Source: Actinospica acidithermotolerans (lineage in GTDB: Bacteria; Actinomycetota; Actinomycetes; Streptomycetales; Catenulisporaceae). From it: a DNA stretch of 42,650 nt. The position numbers were made by a program, and so were the translations under genes. Positions 24,968 to 33,082 of the stretch are shown one piece after another; the stretch's first letter is position 1; each line of letters opens with the position of its first letter. The notes under the pieces were generated by a model. The model saw only the letters and a program-made list of their open reading frames with translations, was not told the origin of the DNA and searched no databases. The DNA lies in NCBI RefSeq assembly GCF_018139625.1, contig NZ_JAGSOH010000063.1, positions 1 to 42,650 on the forward strand, given 5' to 3'.

Positions 24968-26332
24968 TCATACCCAGACGTGGTCCTCGTCGCGGTAGTA
25001 GGGCCAGGGTTGGCCGGCGAGCCTCGGGTCTTCGAACATCGAGCGCACGGCGACGGTCCACGTCACGGGGTCGAGCAGTTCGATCAGGTAGCGGTCCAGG
25101 TCGGACTGGCGCATCTGCAGGGTCCGTTTCTGCTCCAGGACGCCGGACCCGACGGGCGTCCTGACCGTTTCGGTGAACTCCATCACCACCTCACCGGGCT
25201 GCATGACGCTTCCGTGCGCTGCGGGAAGCGCCCATCGCGCGTTTAGCCCGGCGGCCTGCATGAGTTGGGCCAGATCGGGCCCGCACGACTCGACCATGAA
25301 CACACTGATATCGCCGATGAGGCGGGCGCAGATGACCGGGTGCAGCGGGTAGATCGCCCACGGGGCTCGCAGTGCGTTCCTGCCGGCCGAGTCGTAGCTC
25401 AGCGCGGCGATCCTGTACTGGGGCCGGTCCCCGATCCCGGCCGCACGCAGGGCCGGCAGGTACTCCTCGTCGTGGGCCGCGGCGTAATTCTCGTTGGTGA
25501 TGCCCGCGTTCAGGCAGCCGAACTGATCCACGACCAGTAGCGCGCGGCTGCCGGGAACCGCCGTGGCGGCAATGCCCTCGGCCGCGGCGCGGTTCGCGGT
25601 CTGCTGCAGCAGTTCCAGGTGGGTTTTGAGCGGCATGGCCAGGTCGTAGAGCTTCTGGCGCGGATCGTCGCCGGGCAGTGTGCCGGCGTCCCACAGTGCC
25701 TGGTGAGCCGAGCGGATCCGATCGAGTTGCGCGCGGTCGCGGCGTCGAGGGTTCGTCTTGATCTCCTCGGTCCGCGGCGCATCGTTGTGCGGGAAGACGG
25801 TGACGTCCCCGATGCGCAGGCAGTTGGTCACGTCGTGCAGGATCGCGAAGCAGCCCTCGCGCCAGGCGTCGTCCACGAACGCGAGTTCCGCCTGCAGGCC
25901 GGCTTTGCCGGCCATCTCCCCCGGGGCGTCGTTGCGGCTCAGGGTGAGGATGTAGCGCCGTTCGAAGCCGAACGCGCGCCAGGCCATAGCGTCGCCGACC
26001 GACCGGTACTGGCGGCTGATGCGCTCCCAGATCTCGCGTTCGAAAGCCCAGGACCCTGGTTGCGTGGGGTCCTTGCCCGACTCGAGTTCCGGAGCGTCCG
26101 GCTGGGGCCGCGCGCGCTTGCGCATCAGCTTGGCGGCCCGGGAGTAGGCGCTGCGCCGGGACTGGGCGTACAGCACACGCTCGAGCAGCACCTTCTGAAA
26201 GGCGTATCCGTCGGCCGGGCCCTCGCACGCGCGAAGCTGCTCGATCAACTCCACCAGCGTCGTTTGCGCGGCATGGTGCTGCGGGTGGGCCAGAACATCC
26301 TCCGGCGCGAACCCCGCCTCCTCCAGTCTCAT
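24968..26332 (-). CDS. Probable PD-(D/E)XK-type nuclease-like protein of unknown family
   Basis: The product has 454 residues from the ATG at 26332; GGAG is present but about 12 bases upstream. The first 110 residues are helical and basic. Residues 165-195 read HDVTNCLRIGDVTVF, then a short loop and RTEEIKTNPRRR, giving Asp176, Glu190 and Lys192 in the spacing expected for a PD-(D/E)XK core (D-x13-E-x-K). A long C-terminal half without recognised motifs may bind a target or partner (VDQFGCLNAGITNENY, then FMVESCGPD). It stands alone on the minus strand, convergent with the SLATT-like pair. A restriction or anti-phage role fits the surroundings but is inferred. It is not a typical Mrr protein. 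Confidence 0.6.
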   Translation of the reverse strand: MRLEEAGFAPEDVLAHPQHHAAQTTLVELIEQLRACEGPADGYAFQKVLLERVLYAQSRRSAYSRAAKLMRKRARPQPDAPELESGKDPTQPGSWAFEREIWERISRQYRSVGDAMAWRAFGFERRYILTLSRNDAPGEMAGKAGLQAELAFVDDAWREGCFAILHDVTNCLRIGDVTVFPHNDAPRTEEIKTNPRRRDRAQLDRIRSAHQALWDAGTLPGDDPRQKLYDLAMPLKTHLELLQQTANRAAAEGIAATAVPGSRALLVVDQFGCLNAGITNENYAAAHDEEYLPALRAAGIGDRPQYRIAALSYDSAGRNALRAPWAIYPLHPVICARLIGDISVFMVESCGPDLAQLMQAAGLNARWALPAAHGSVMQPGEVVMEFTETVRTPVGSGVLEQKRTLQMRQSDLDRYLIELLDPVTWTVAVRSMFEDPRLAGQPWPYYRDEDHVWV

Positions 26333-26551
26333 AGCCCGTCAGTCTCCTCCCCTGCCTTGGTGGGGCGGGGGTATTTTCGGGTCCCGACACGCGGGAAGCG
26401 GTCGGCCAACGAGCCGTGAGGCCCGTGCGCGGGGCCGTACCGCGCAGAACCGCGAACCGGCGCCGCGATGTTCGCCGTTGGACAGGTGCGGGAACAGGGG
26501 CATGGGGCGGAGCCGGGGCCTCAAGCAGCGCCGAGCGCGACGCGTCCCAGG

Positions 26552-27259
26552 CTAGGCCCACCCGATCCATCCCGGCTCCCCGAGAGATTCCATGATCTGC
26601 TCGTGGTCGGCTGAACCGTCCGTGTCCACGATCTCCGCGAGCGCCCGCAGTTCGTCCCAACGGCTCTGGAGCGCTCCGCGGACCTGTTCGGTCAACGCGT
26701 CGACGGACAGCACGGCGCCGTCCCATCCCCTCGGGGCGACCGCCACGCCGTAGAGGAAGGCCGCCAGCTCGGAGGTGGGCCTGTTCAGCAGCACGTGGTG
26801 ATCGTGGGCGGCGTGCGACTGCACGAACCAGGAATGAAACTGGCTCTCCTTGCCCTCCACGCTGAGCCACAGTTCGGCAGCCATCCAGGCGCTGAGACTC
26901 ACGGTCGCGGACTGCACCGCCGAGACGGCGGCCGGCTCCAGGAACTCGGTCCGGCCGAGCTGGGTGACAATACCCTGAGTGCCGATCGCCTCAGGGTCCT
27001 TCGGATAGATCTGGGTACCGCCGAAGTCGAGGCCGAGCCCGTGGATCGCCGCCACGTGCCCTACCTCGTGCACGGCGACGAGCATGCGCTCGTCGGCCTC
27101 GCTCAGACCTGCGCAGAGGTCTCCGATGGTCAGGACCTGCCCAGGCTCCGGACGGTTGAGATAGACCGCCAGGTCGCCCTGGCCGTGGTCCTGCTCCCAC
27201 CAGGAGCCCGCGACGACGCGGATGTTGCCGCTCTCCCCCGGCCTGACATTCACCATCAT
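26552..27259 (-). CDS. Small HEVGH metalloprotease-like protein (M41-like)
   Basis: The product has 235 residues from the ATG at 27259; GTG at 27268 is an alternative. The motif VAVHEVGHVAAIHGLG at about residues 61-76 provides a zinc-binding HExxH (His64, Glu65, His68). It is followed by a strand-rich stretch ending GTQGIVTQ, reminiscent of the FtsH/M41 core, where HEAGH is followed by a similar Gly-rich segment. There is no AAA+ ATPase domain and no membrane helix. A third zinc ligand cannot be assigned with certainty; a later Asp/His-rich stretch (HAAHDHHV, about residue 148) is a candidate. Stand-alone proteins of this type occur near conflict genes in actinobacteria, but the role here is not known. 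Confidence 0.6.
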   Translation of the reverse strand: MMVNVRPGESGNIRVVAGSWWEQDHGQGDLAVYLNRPEPGQVLTIGDLCAGLSEADERMLVAVHEVGHVAAIHGLGLDFGGTQIYPKDPEAIGTQGIVTQLGRTEFLEPAAVSAVQSATVSLSAWMAAELWLSVEGKESQFHSWFVQSHAAHDHHVLLNRPTSELAAFLYGVAVAPRGWDGAVLSVDALTEQVRGALQSRWDELRALAEIVDTDGSADHEQIMESLGEPGWIGWA

Positions 27260-27349
27260 GAATCCCACGATCGCACACGCCCTGCCTCCGGCAGGCGCAG
27301 AACCCGACGACGCGCCACCGCGCTGCCAGGCCCCGCGTATGAGTGGCCG

Positions 27350-27733
27350 TCAGCGTGCGCCGATCCCCGCCGGGCGAAGCATCTGGGCGAGCGCGCTCAT
27401 CCGCGCGGGTACCGCCCAGTAGTAGACCCAGGTACCGCGGCGCTCGCAGTCGATCAGGCCCGCCTCGCGCAGCACCTTGAGGTGATGGCTGATGGTGGGG
27501 CCGGTCAGTTCGAAGCCCGCTGTCAGGTCGCACACGCACACCTCGCCCGATTCGGCGGTGGCGATCTGGGAGAGCAGCCGTAGCCGGACCGGGTCGCCGA
27601 GTGCCTTGAAGCCGGCGGCGAGGTGGGTGGCCTGCTCCGCGCTGATGGCGGCCTCGGTCAGCGGGGTGCAGCAGGCGGCGTCCGTCGCGATCAGGTCGAG
27701 GACTGGCCTGGGTGCCGTTATCTGCTTCGACAT
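27350..27733 (-). CDS. arsR: ArsR-family arsenic-responsive repressor
   Basis: The product has 127 residues. It is a winged-helix protein with FKALGDPVRLRLLSQIA (helix 2) and the recognition region GPTISHHLKVLREAGLI. Two cysteine pairs are visible: Cys21-Cys22 near the N-terminus and Cys66/Cys68 in VCVCDL, the place where classic ArsR proteins bind As(III)/Sb(III). Binding of arsenite releases the protein from DNA. It is divergent from the Cys-pair gene and arsO, with two similar palindromic boxes in the shared gap, so it should control both itself and the plus-strand operon. The N-terminal CC pair is extra compared with E. coli ArsR and is echoed by CC pairs in the neighbouring proteins. Confidence 0.92.
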   Translation of the reverse strand: MSKQITAPRPVLDLIATDAACCTPLTEAAISAEQATHLAAGFKALGDPVRLRLLSQIATAESGEVCVCDLTAGFELTGPTISHHLKVLREAGLIDCERRGTWVYYWAVPARMSALAQMLRPAGIGAR

Positions 27734-27742
27734 GCCTCTATC

Positions 27743-27795
27743 TTGACAGCTGTCTAATCAGGCGGCAAGCTGTGGCTTGTTTCGACAAACATCTA
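27743..27795. promoter_or_regulatory. Paired candidate ArsR operator boxes in divergent promoter
   Basis: TTGACAGCTGTCTAA at 27743-27757 is a near-perfect palindrome. TCGACAAACATCTA at 27782-27795 is a related, weaker one. Both fit T(T/C)GACA-N-TCTA, and their centres lie about 38 bases apart. They fill the 108-base gap between arsR and the plus-strand operon, the expected position for ArsR binding. Seen: the repeats. Inferred: ArsR binds them. Confidence 0.65.
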
Positions 27796-27841
27796 TTTAG
27801 GCGCCGGTCCGCTTGCGGCTAGCGCAGCCGGGAGTGGAGTC

Positions 27842-28072
27842 ATGGGCGAGTCCGAGCAGGTCGACGTGGAGTCAGCGGCACACGCGACGGGTTCCGAAGG
27901 CGCGGCGGGCGGTGGCTGTTGCGACGCTGCCCCGTCGACTTCGACGTCGACGGAGACGGTCGCGGCCCCGCCGTGTTGTGGCACGTCGGCGCAGGCCGCT
28001 GCGGAGGGTGCGTGCTGCGGGGCGTCCGCGAAGGCCGAGGCCGTCGCCGTCGGGGCGGGCTGCTGCGGCTGA
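27842..28072 (+). CDS. Tiny protein with repeated cysteine pairs (candidate metalloid binder)
   Basis: The product has 76 residues. ATG at 27842 has GGGAGTGGAG just upstream. Four CC pairs stand in small Gly/Ala contexts: GGGCCDAA, PPCCGTS, GACCGAS and a C-terminal GAGCCG. The rest is low-complexity Ala/Thr/Glu. Unlike random GC-rich frames, cysteine is strongly enriched and always paired. It is the first plus-strand gene after the ArsR operators, and 51 bases before arsO. ArsR and ArsO also carry CC pairs. A role in holding or handing over As(III) is plausible, like a metallochaperone, but no characterised homologue comes to mind. Confidence 0.65.
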   Translation: MGESEQVDVESAAHATGSEGAAGGGCCDAAPSTSTSTETVAAPPCCGTSAQAAAEGACCGASAKAEAVAVGAGCCG

Positions 28073-28123
28073 CGGGCTGCCGGTGTGCGAGAAGGCGTGG
28101 TGAGAACGATGGGAGAGAGCTTG

Positions 28124-29533
28124 ATGAGCGGGCACGAGCAGGTCGAGTCGTTGCCGGTGGTCGTGATCGGTGCGGGGCCGGTGGGCCTGGCCGCGGCGGC
28201 GCACCTGGCCGAGCGCGGGGTCGCCTTCACGGTGCTGGAGTCGGGCACCGAGGCGGGTTCGGCGGTGCGGTCGTGGGGGCATGTGCGGGTGTTCAGCCCG
28301 TGGCGGTACAACATCGACGCGGCGGCCCGTCGGCTGCTGGAGGCCGCCGGCTGGTCGGCGCCGGATGCCGAGGAGCTGCCGACCGGGCACGAGCTGGTCG
28401 ACGCCTATTTGGCGCCGCTGGCCAAGCACCCTGCGATCGCGCCGCATGTGCGCTACGGGCAGTCGGTGACGGCGGTCAGCCGGCTGGGCTTCGACCGGGT
28501 GCGCACGGTGAGGCGTGACCAGGCTCCGTTCGTGCTGCGGGTCGCGAACGGCGAGGGCGAGGTTCGGCTCCGTGCTCGTGCGGTGATCGACGCGTCGGGG
28601 ACGTGGCTGAGCCCGAACGTGCTCGGCGGCGACGGCATGCAAGCGGTGGGCGAGGCTGAGGCGCGGGCGGCCGGGGTGGTGTCCTCGGCGCTGCCGGACG
28701 TCCTCGGGGCCGAGCGGGGCGAGTTCGCCGGGCGGCGGGTGCTGGTGGCAGGCGCCGGGCATTCGGCGACGAACACGCTGCTGAACCTGGCGCAGCTCGC
28801 GGAGCAGGAGCCCGGGACCCAGGTCTTGTGGGCGATCCGCGGCCAGGTCGGGCAGCGGGTGTTCGGCGGCGGTGTGGCGGACGAGCTTCCTGCGCGCGGC
28901 GCGCTCGGCTCGCGGCTCAAGGAGCTGGTCGACTCCGGCCGGGTGGAGCTGCTGACGGGCTTCTCGATCGAAGCGGTCGAGCAGGGCGAGGGCGGCGTGC
29001 AGGTGACCGCCGCGGACGGCCGGACCGTGAGCGTGGACCGGATCGTCTCGGCGACCGGGTTCCGCCCGGACCACACGGTCAGCAGCGAGCTGCGGGTGGA
29101 CTGGGATCCGGTGCTCGGCGCCACGCGGGCGCTGGCCCCGTTGATCGACCCGAACGAGCACTCGTGCGGCACGGTGCCCCCGCACGGCCAGGAGGAGCTC
29201 GCGCACCCGGAGGCCGGGTACTACGCGGTCGGGATGAAGTCCTACGGGCGCGCGCCGACGTTCCTGATGGCCACCGGGTACGAGCAGGTCCGTTCGATCG
29301 CCGCCTACCTCGACGGGGACCTTCAGGCGGCGGCCGAGGTACACCTGGAGCTGCCGGAGACCGGGGTGTGTTCGGCGAACCCGGACGAGTCGGCCGGCGG
29401 CAGCTCGTGCTGCGGACCGGCGCCGGTGGCGCTCTCGATCTGGCGCGGTCTCGGGACCGGGGTCAGCGGCGGGCTGCTGTCGGCGCCGCTGCAGCTGATC
29501 GAGACCGGCGACGGCGGACCAGGGTGCTGCTGA
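28124..29533 (+). CDS. arsO: ArsO-like flavoprotein monooxygenase with Cys-pair C-terminus
   Basis: The product has 469 residues. ATG at 28124 follows GGGAGAGAG. FAD-binding GxGxxG (VIGAGPVGLAAAAHLAE, about 14-30) and a second dinucleotide fold (VLVAGAGHSATNT, about 205) are present, with ATGFRPDH near residue 310. This is the layout of flavin monooxygenase-like NAD(P)/FAD proteins. Proteins of this class are named ArsO in actinomycete ars clusters, where they sit with arsT and arsC; their exact reaction is not settled. Unusually, the tail has a CC pair in GGSSCCGPAP and ends in GPGCC. Its stop overlaps the ATG of the MFS gene (TGATG), showing translational coupling. Probably under ArsR control. 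Confidence 0.75.
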   Translation: MSGHEQVESLPVVVIGAGPVGLAAAAHLAERGVAFTVLESGTEAGSAVRSWGHVRVFSPWRYNIDAAARRLLEAAGWSAPDAEELPTGHELVDAYLAPLAKHPAIAPHVRYGQSVTAVSRLGFDRVRTVRRDQAPFVLRVANGEGEVRLRARAVIDASGTWLSPNVLGGDGMQAVGEAEARAAGVVSSALPDVLGAERGEFAGRRVLVAGAGHSATNTLLNLAQLAEQEPGTQVLWAIRGQVGQRVFGGGVADELPARGALGSRLKELVDSGRVELLTGFSIEAVEQGEGGVQVTAADGRTVSVDRIVSATGFRPDHTVSSELRVDWDPVLGATRALAPLIDPNEHSCGTVPPHGQEELAHPEAGYYAVGMKSYGRAPTFLMATGYEQVRSIAAYLDGDLQAAAEVHLELPETGVCSANPDESAGGSSCCGPAPVALSIWRGLGTGVSGGLLSAPLQLIETGDGGPGCC

Positions 29534-30798
29534 TGCACACGGATGCCCCGGCCGGTCCGTCCGGCCGGGGCACACGGCTGCGGGCGGGATGGGGGCAGTA
29601 CCGGTGGCGGCTGGTCACGGCGGTCGCGGTCTCCCAGACGGTGTCCTACGGAGTGCTCTACTACAGCTTCTCGGTCTTCCTCGCCCCGACCGCACAGGCG
29701 CTACACGCGAGCACGACGGCGGTGACCGGCGCGATGACCCTCGCGCTGATCGCGGGCGCCGCGAGCATGCTGCCGGTCGGCCGGTGGCTGGACCGGCACG
29801 GCGGCAGGATGCTGATGACTGCGGGGGCTATCGTGGCGACGCTGCTCGCGCTCGCCTGGTCCCAGGTGCGCTCCGTGCCCGAGCTGTACGCGGTGTGGGC
29901 CGGGATCGGGGCGGTGTCCTCCGCGGTGCAGTACGAGGCCGCGTTCCCCGTGGTCGTCTCGCACTTCCCCGCGCACCTGCGCTCCCGCGCGCTGCTCGGG
30001 GTGACGGTGGTCGCCGGGTTCGCCTCCAGCATCTTCCTGCCGGTCGCCGGCCTGCTGGATCAGGGCCTTGGCTGGCGCGACGCGATCCTGGTTCTGGCGC
30101 TGGTGCACGGGGTGGTGGTGATCCCGCTGAACGCGTACGTCCGCCGCCCCGGCACGCACGCAGCCCGCCACCACGCAGATCGCACGCGGCGCGAGACGGT
30201 GCGCCGGGCGCTGCGCGACCGGGTCTTCCACCTGCTCGGCGCGGGGTTCGTCGCTCAGACCGGTGCCGTGGCCACGATCTCGGTGCTGCTGGTCACGGTG
30301 CTGCGCGCGCTCGGGCACCCGCCCGCGTTCGCCGCCGCCGTCGCCGGGCTGCTCGGGGTCCTGTCTGTCACCGGACGCCTTGCGAGTACCGCCGTCGGGC
30401 AGCGCGTCTCGACCCGGCAGGTGACGGTCGTCGTGTTCGCCGTCCAGGGCGCCGGGGCGGTGTTGCTGCCGCTGATCGGACGCAGCCCGCTCGGCGCGAT
30501 GGTGTGCGTACTGCTGTTCGGCCTCGGCTTCGGCGTCGCCTCGATCGCCCGCCCGGCACTGCTGGCCGAGCACTTCGGCACCGACGCCTTCGCCACGCTC
30601 TCCGCGCTGTGGGCGGTGCCGCTCACGCTCATGGAGGCGTTCACGCCGCTCGCGGTCGCGCTGCTCTGGCACGCCGCGGGCCTGGCTTGGGCGATGGCGG
30701 GCGCAGCCGGGCTGTGCGCCCTGGGGTCGCTCGCGCTACTTGCAGCCGGTCGCGTTCGTGTTCACGATCATGCTCGTGGGTCGGTGATACCGGCGTAA
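29533..30798 (+). CDS. MFS transporter of the ars operon (probable arsenical exporter)
   Basis: The product has 421 residues. The ATG at 29533 overlaps the arsO stop. About twelve hydrophobic segments are visible, with the MFS signature between TM2 and TM3 (GRWLDRHGGRM). A central basic loop (HAARHHADRTRRETVRR, about 215-235) separates two six-helix halves. Its place directly after arsO, in an operon without ArsB or Acr3, suggests export of arsenite or an organoarsenical. ArsJ is an MFS arsenical exporter, but it needs a partner GAPDH gene that is absent here. The substrate is therefore inferred from context only. Confidence 0.8.
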   Translation: MHTDAPAGPSGRGTRLRAGWGQYRWRLVTAVAVSQTVSYGVLYYSFSVFLAPTAQALHASTTAVTGAMTLALIAGAASMLPVGRWLDRHGGRMLMTAGAIVATLLALAWSQVRSVPELYAVWAGIGAVSSAVQYEAAFPVVVSHFPAHLRSRALLGVTVVAGFASSIFLPVAGLLDQGLGWRDAILVLALVHGVVVIPLNAYVRRPGTHAARHHADRTRRETVRRALRDRVFHLLGAGFVAQTGAVATISVLLVTVLRALGHPPAFAAAVAGLLGVLSVTGRLASTAVGQRVSTRQVTVVVFAVQGAGAVLLPLIGRSPLGAMVCVLLFGLGFGVASIARPALLAEHFGTDAFATLSALWAVPLTLMEAFTPLAVALLWHAAGLAWAMAGAAGLCALGSLALLAAGRVRVHDHARGSVIPA

Positions 30799-30841
30799 AC
30801 CGGTGGCTTGCTGTCCTTCCCGGCGCGGATACTTGGATCTC

Positions 30842-31696
30842 ATGGAAAAGCCGCATCACCTGGCCGCCGCGTTCATCGCCGGGTTCGGGGTCGCCAAGCC
30901 CGGCGCGGAGGCGCGCATGGGCCGCGTCAGCCTGCGCAGCAAGGCCAGCGGGGAGATCCGCCGTAGGCAGGCGGCGGCGAACATCTGCTTCGAGTACGGG
31001 CTCTACCAGGTCGAGCAGCCCAGCACGTCGCTGGCCGCGCACTACGCGAACGACTGGTGGGAGACGTACGAAGGAGCGCTCCCGCTGGCCGCCAAGGCCC
31101 TGGAGGCCGGGACCGCGGGACGGGACGAGTGGCTCACGATCCTGCTGCACATCCAGGCGGTCTGGCCGAGGCATCCGGACTTCGAGCGCGACGTCAACGA
31201 GCAGGGAGCCAGGCGGGGGCTGCCGCCGGTGGCCGGGGACTTCCTCGAGCGCCTGCGCCAGGCTGCGCTTAAGGAGAATCGCCAGGTGATGGCCGCCTCA
31301 CGGTTCGCCGTGCTGCGCCGCGACGAGCGCGCCGAGCGGTTCCTGCTCAACGACAAGGGGTTCGCGACCTTCGGCGACCATGAAGCGGGCATGGTCTTCC
31401 CGCTCACCCGCGAGGTCGCGGTGCTCATGGCCCTCGGCCGGGTGCGCCCGGGTGAGGACTACGAGCAGCTTCCCCGGGTGGAGCGGATCGTCAACGCGCG
31501 CGGGATGCGGCTGCTCAACGACCTCGCCTGGGATCACGCCGGCATCCGGTGCGTGATCTCCCACCCGGACGACGACCCGCAGCTGGCCGGACTCACCGAC
31601 CACGACCGGACGTTCAAGATGACCCCGCGCCGCCAGCGGCCCTACCGGCACACCCGTGAGCCGCGCCTGCTCGACTGGGCCACCGCGACCGCGTGA
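30842..31696 (+). CDS. DUF4238-like protein
   Basis: The product has 284 residues from ATG at 30842 (MEKPHHLAAAFIAGFG). The N-terminal HH-x-AAFI-x-GF and the middle FLLNDKGFATF, then GMVFPLTREVAVLMAL, resemble DUF4238 proteins, where a similar N-terminal His-containing segment and an LTSDxP...FPLS stretch occur. The usual DUF4238 SDNP is replaced by NDKG here, so the match is imperfect. No membrane helix or known catalytic motif is present. It lies 43 bases after the MFS gene and ends seven bases before the convergent arsC. DUF4238 proteins are often found in mobile regions; a link to arsenic is not shown. Confidence 0.55.
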   Translation: MEKPHHLAAAFIAGFGVAKPGAEARMGRVSLRSKASGEIRRRQAAANICFEYGLYQVEQPSTSLAAHYANDWWETYEGALPLAAKALEAGTAGRDEWLTILLHIQAVWPRHPDFERDVNEQGARRGLPPVAGDFLERLRQAALKENRQVMAASRFAVLRRDERAERFLLNDKGFATFGDHEAGMVFPLTREVAVLMALGRVRPGEDYEQLPRVERIVNARGMRLLNDLAWDHAGIRCVISHPDDDPQLAGLTDHDRTFKMTPRRQRPYRHTREPRLLDWATATA

Positions 31697-31703
31697 CAGC
31701 CCG

Positions 31704-32363
31704 TCAGTCCTGCGCCGCGACCGGCACGTCCAGTTCCCGTAGCAGGCCTCTGACCCGTAGTTCGATCGCGTCGCGGATGGGGCGGACCTCTTCGACGCTC
31801 AGGCCGTTGGGGTCGGGCAGCTCCCAGTCGAGGTAGCGCTTGCCGGGGAAGACGGGGCAGGCGTCCCCGCACCCCATGGTGACCACGACGTCGGCGGCTT
31901 GGACGACCTCGTCGGTCCAGGGCTTGGGGAACTCGGCGCTGATGTCGATGCCGACGTCCTTCATCGCGGCCACAGCTGCGGGGTTGACCTGGTCGCCGGG
32001 TTCGGAGCCGCCGGACCAGGCGACCGCGTTCTCGCCGGCGAGGTGCTGGAAGTAGCCGAGGGCGATCTGGGAGCGGCCGGCGTTGTGGGTGCACAGGAAC
32101 AGCACGACCGGCTTACCGACGTGCATCTTGCCCTCGACCTTGGCCAGGGCGGTGAGGCGTTGGCGGGCGAAGCGTTCGGCCAGCAGCGGCAGGAAGTTGG
32201 CGATCGAGGCGCGGCTGGCGAACTGGTCGTAGCTGGAGTGCAGGAACCGCTCGATGGTCTCGGTGCCGAACGTCCCGTCGAACTCGCGCTGGAGGTTGAC
32301 GGCGGCGGTGCGCAGGGCGAGTTGCTGGTCGATGCTGAGGTCAGCGTGGGGGTAGATCTCCAT
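31704..32363 (-). CDS. arsC: Arsenate reductase ArsC (LMW-PTP fold) with N-terminal helical domain
   Basis: The product has 219 residues. An N-terminal three-helix-like domain of about 80 residues (LRTAAVNLQREFDGTFG) precedes the LMW-phosphatase-type reductase: catalytic P-loop LCTHNAGRSQ with Cys about residue 91, the redox cysteines in [12 protein letters not shown], and the Asp loop YLDWELPDP. It reduces arsenate to arsenite through a cysteine relay that is recharged by thioredoxin or mycoredoxin/mycothiol. Extended ArsC proteins of this kind occur in corynebacteria and other actinobacteria. Its start overlaps the end of the upstream ArsR-phosphatase fusion gene by 23 bases, so it is co-expressed with it on the minus strand. 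Confidence 0.9.
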   Translation of the reverse strand: MEIYPHADLSIDQQLALRTAAVNLQREFDGTFGTETIERFLHSSYDQFASRASIANFLPLLAERFARQRLTALAKVEGKMHVGKPVVLFLCTHNAGRSQIALGYFQHLAGENAVAWSGGSEPGDQVNPAAVAAMKDVGIDISAEFPKPWTDEVVQAADVVVTMGCGDACPVFPGKRYLDWELPDPNGLSVEEVRPIRDAIELRVRGLLRELDVPVAAQD

Positions 32364-33063
32364 CGTGCTCGACTCCTTCGTCGATGCGGACGGGTTGGAT
32401 GGCCGGGACCAGCCGGTCGATGCGGTCGGTGAGCTCTTCGACGGCGGCGTCGAAGGCGGCGTCGGTGCCGGCGGGGGCGGGGTCGGGCACGGCCCAGTGC
32501 AGCCACGGGCCGTTGCGCGGCCCGGCGTGTTCGTGGGCGTGGTCGCACACGGCGACCACCAGGTCTCCAGGTCGGATGACCTGGTCCAGATGCCGGGTGC
32601 GGGTTCCGGCGAGGCTCAGCCCGTGGCGTCGGGCGGCCTTGACCGTGCCGGGATGCACGCGCTCGGCGGGCTCGGTCCCGGCGGAGGCGGTCGGGATGCT
32701 GCTGCGGCGCGACCACAGGGCCTCGGCCAGCGGGGACCGTGCGGAGTTCGCGGTGCACACGAACACCACCCGCTGCGCCTCGCGCATCCCCGCCGGTACC
32801 AGGGCGGACAGGGCCTCGGGCACGAGGCGGACGTAGTTGCGGCGGTGGTCGGACTCCGAGCGTGCCCGCGTGATCAGGCCCGCCTGTTCGAGGAGCCCAA
32901 GGTGGTGGGCGAGCAGGTTGCTCGCAAGGCCGAGTTCGCGCCCGAGTTCGGTCGGCGAGGCGTCCGACAGGACCAGGCGCTCGACGATCGCGAGGCGTGC
33001 GGGTTCGCCGAGGGCGGCGTGCCGCTTCGCCCGCGTCTCCAGATCAGTTCGCTCAGCGTTCAT
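32341..33063 (-). CDS. ArsR-type regulator fused to a low-molecular-weight phosphatase/arsenate-reductase domain
   Basis: The product has 240 residues from ATG at 33063; the upstream codons in frame lack support. Residues 1-90 are an ArsR winged helix (KRHAALGEPARLAIVERL, then GLASNLLAHHLGLLEQAGLI). Residues 98-235 are an LMW-PTP domain with CX5R P-loop FVCTANSARS (Cys103) and the acid loop WAVPDPAP. The regulator half lacks the VCVCDL metal site of the other ArsR. It has no cysteine in that helix, so sensing may occur through the fused domain. Such fusions are known in actinobacterial arsenic loci. It overlaps arsC and is divergent from the aquaporin gene. Confidence 0.85.
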   Translation of the reverse strand: MNAERTDLETRAKRHAALGEPARLAIVERLVLSDASPTELGRELGLASNLLAHHLGLLEQAGLITRARSESDHRRNYVRLVPEALSALVPAGMREAQRVVFVCTANSARSPLAEALWSRRSSIPTASAGTEPAERVHPGTVKAARRHGLSLAGTRTRHLDQVIRPGDLVVAVCDHAHEHAGPRNGPWLHWAVPDPAPAGTDAAFDAAVEELTDRIDRLVPAIQPVRIDEGVEHDGDLPPR

Positions 33064-33066
33064 TGA

Positions 33067-33082
33067 CTCAATTCTCGTTGAG
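33067..33082. promoter_or_regulatory. Candidate operator for the ArsR-phosphatase fusion
   Basis: CTCAATTCTCGTTGAG (33067-33082) is an inverted repeat, CTCAA-N6-TTGAG, starting four bases upstream of the fusion gene's ATG and about 100 bases before the aquaporin gene. ArsR-family sites in other bacteria often show TCAA/TTGA half-sites with a similar spacer. A second TCGCGTCAAGG lies just downstream. The sequence differs from the boxes by the first ArsR, suggesting separate control. Confidence 0.55.

Noticed and set aside
25191-26870. Minus-strand frame of 559 codons overlapping the EIK-motif gene
   Set aside because: Same strand but another frame, Arg-rich and without domains. The 454-residue frame has a coherent protein composition.
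27872-29575. Minus-strand frame of 567 codons opposite arsO
   Set aside because: Antisense of a clear flavoprotein gene, with no recognisable motif.
29589-31289. Plus-strand frame of 566 codons overlapping the MFS and DUF4238-like genes
   Set aside because: Runs across two real genes in another frame and is Arg-rich without domains.
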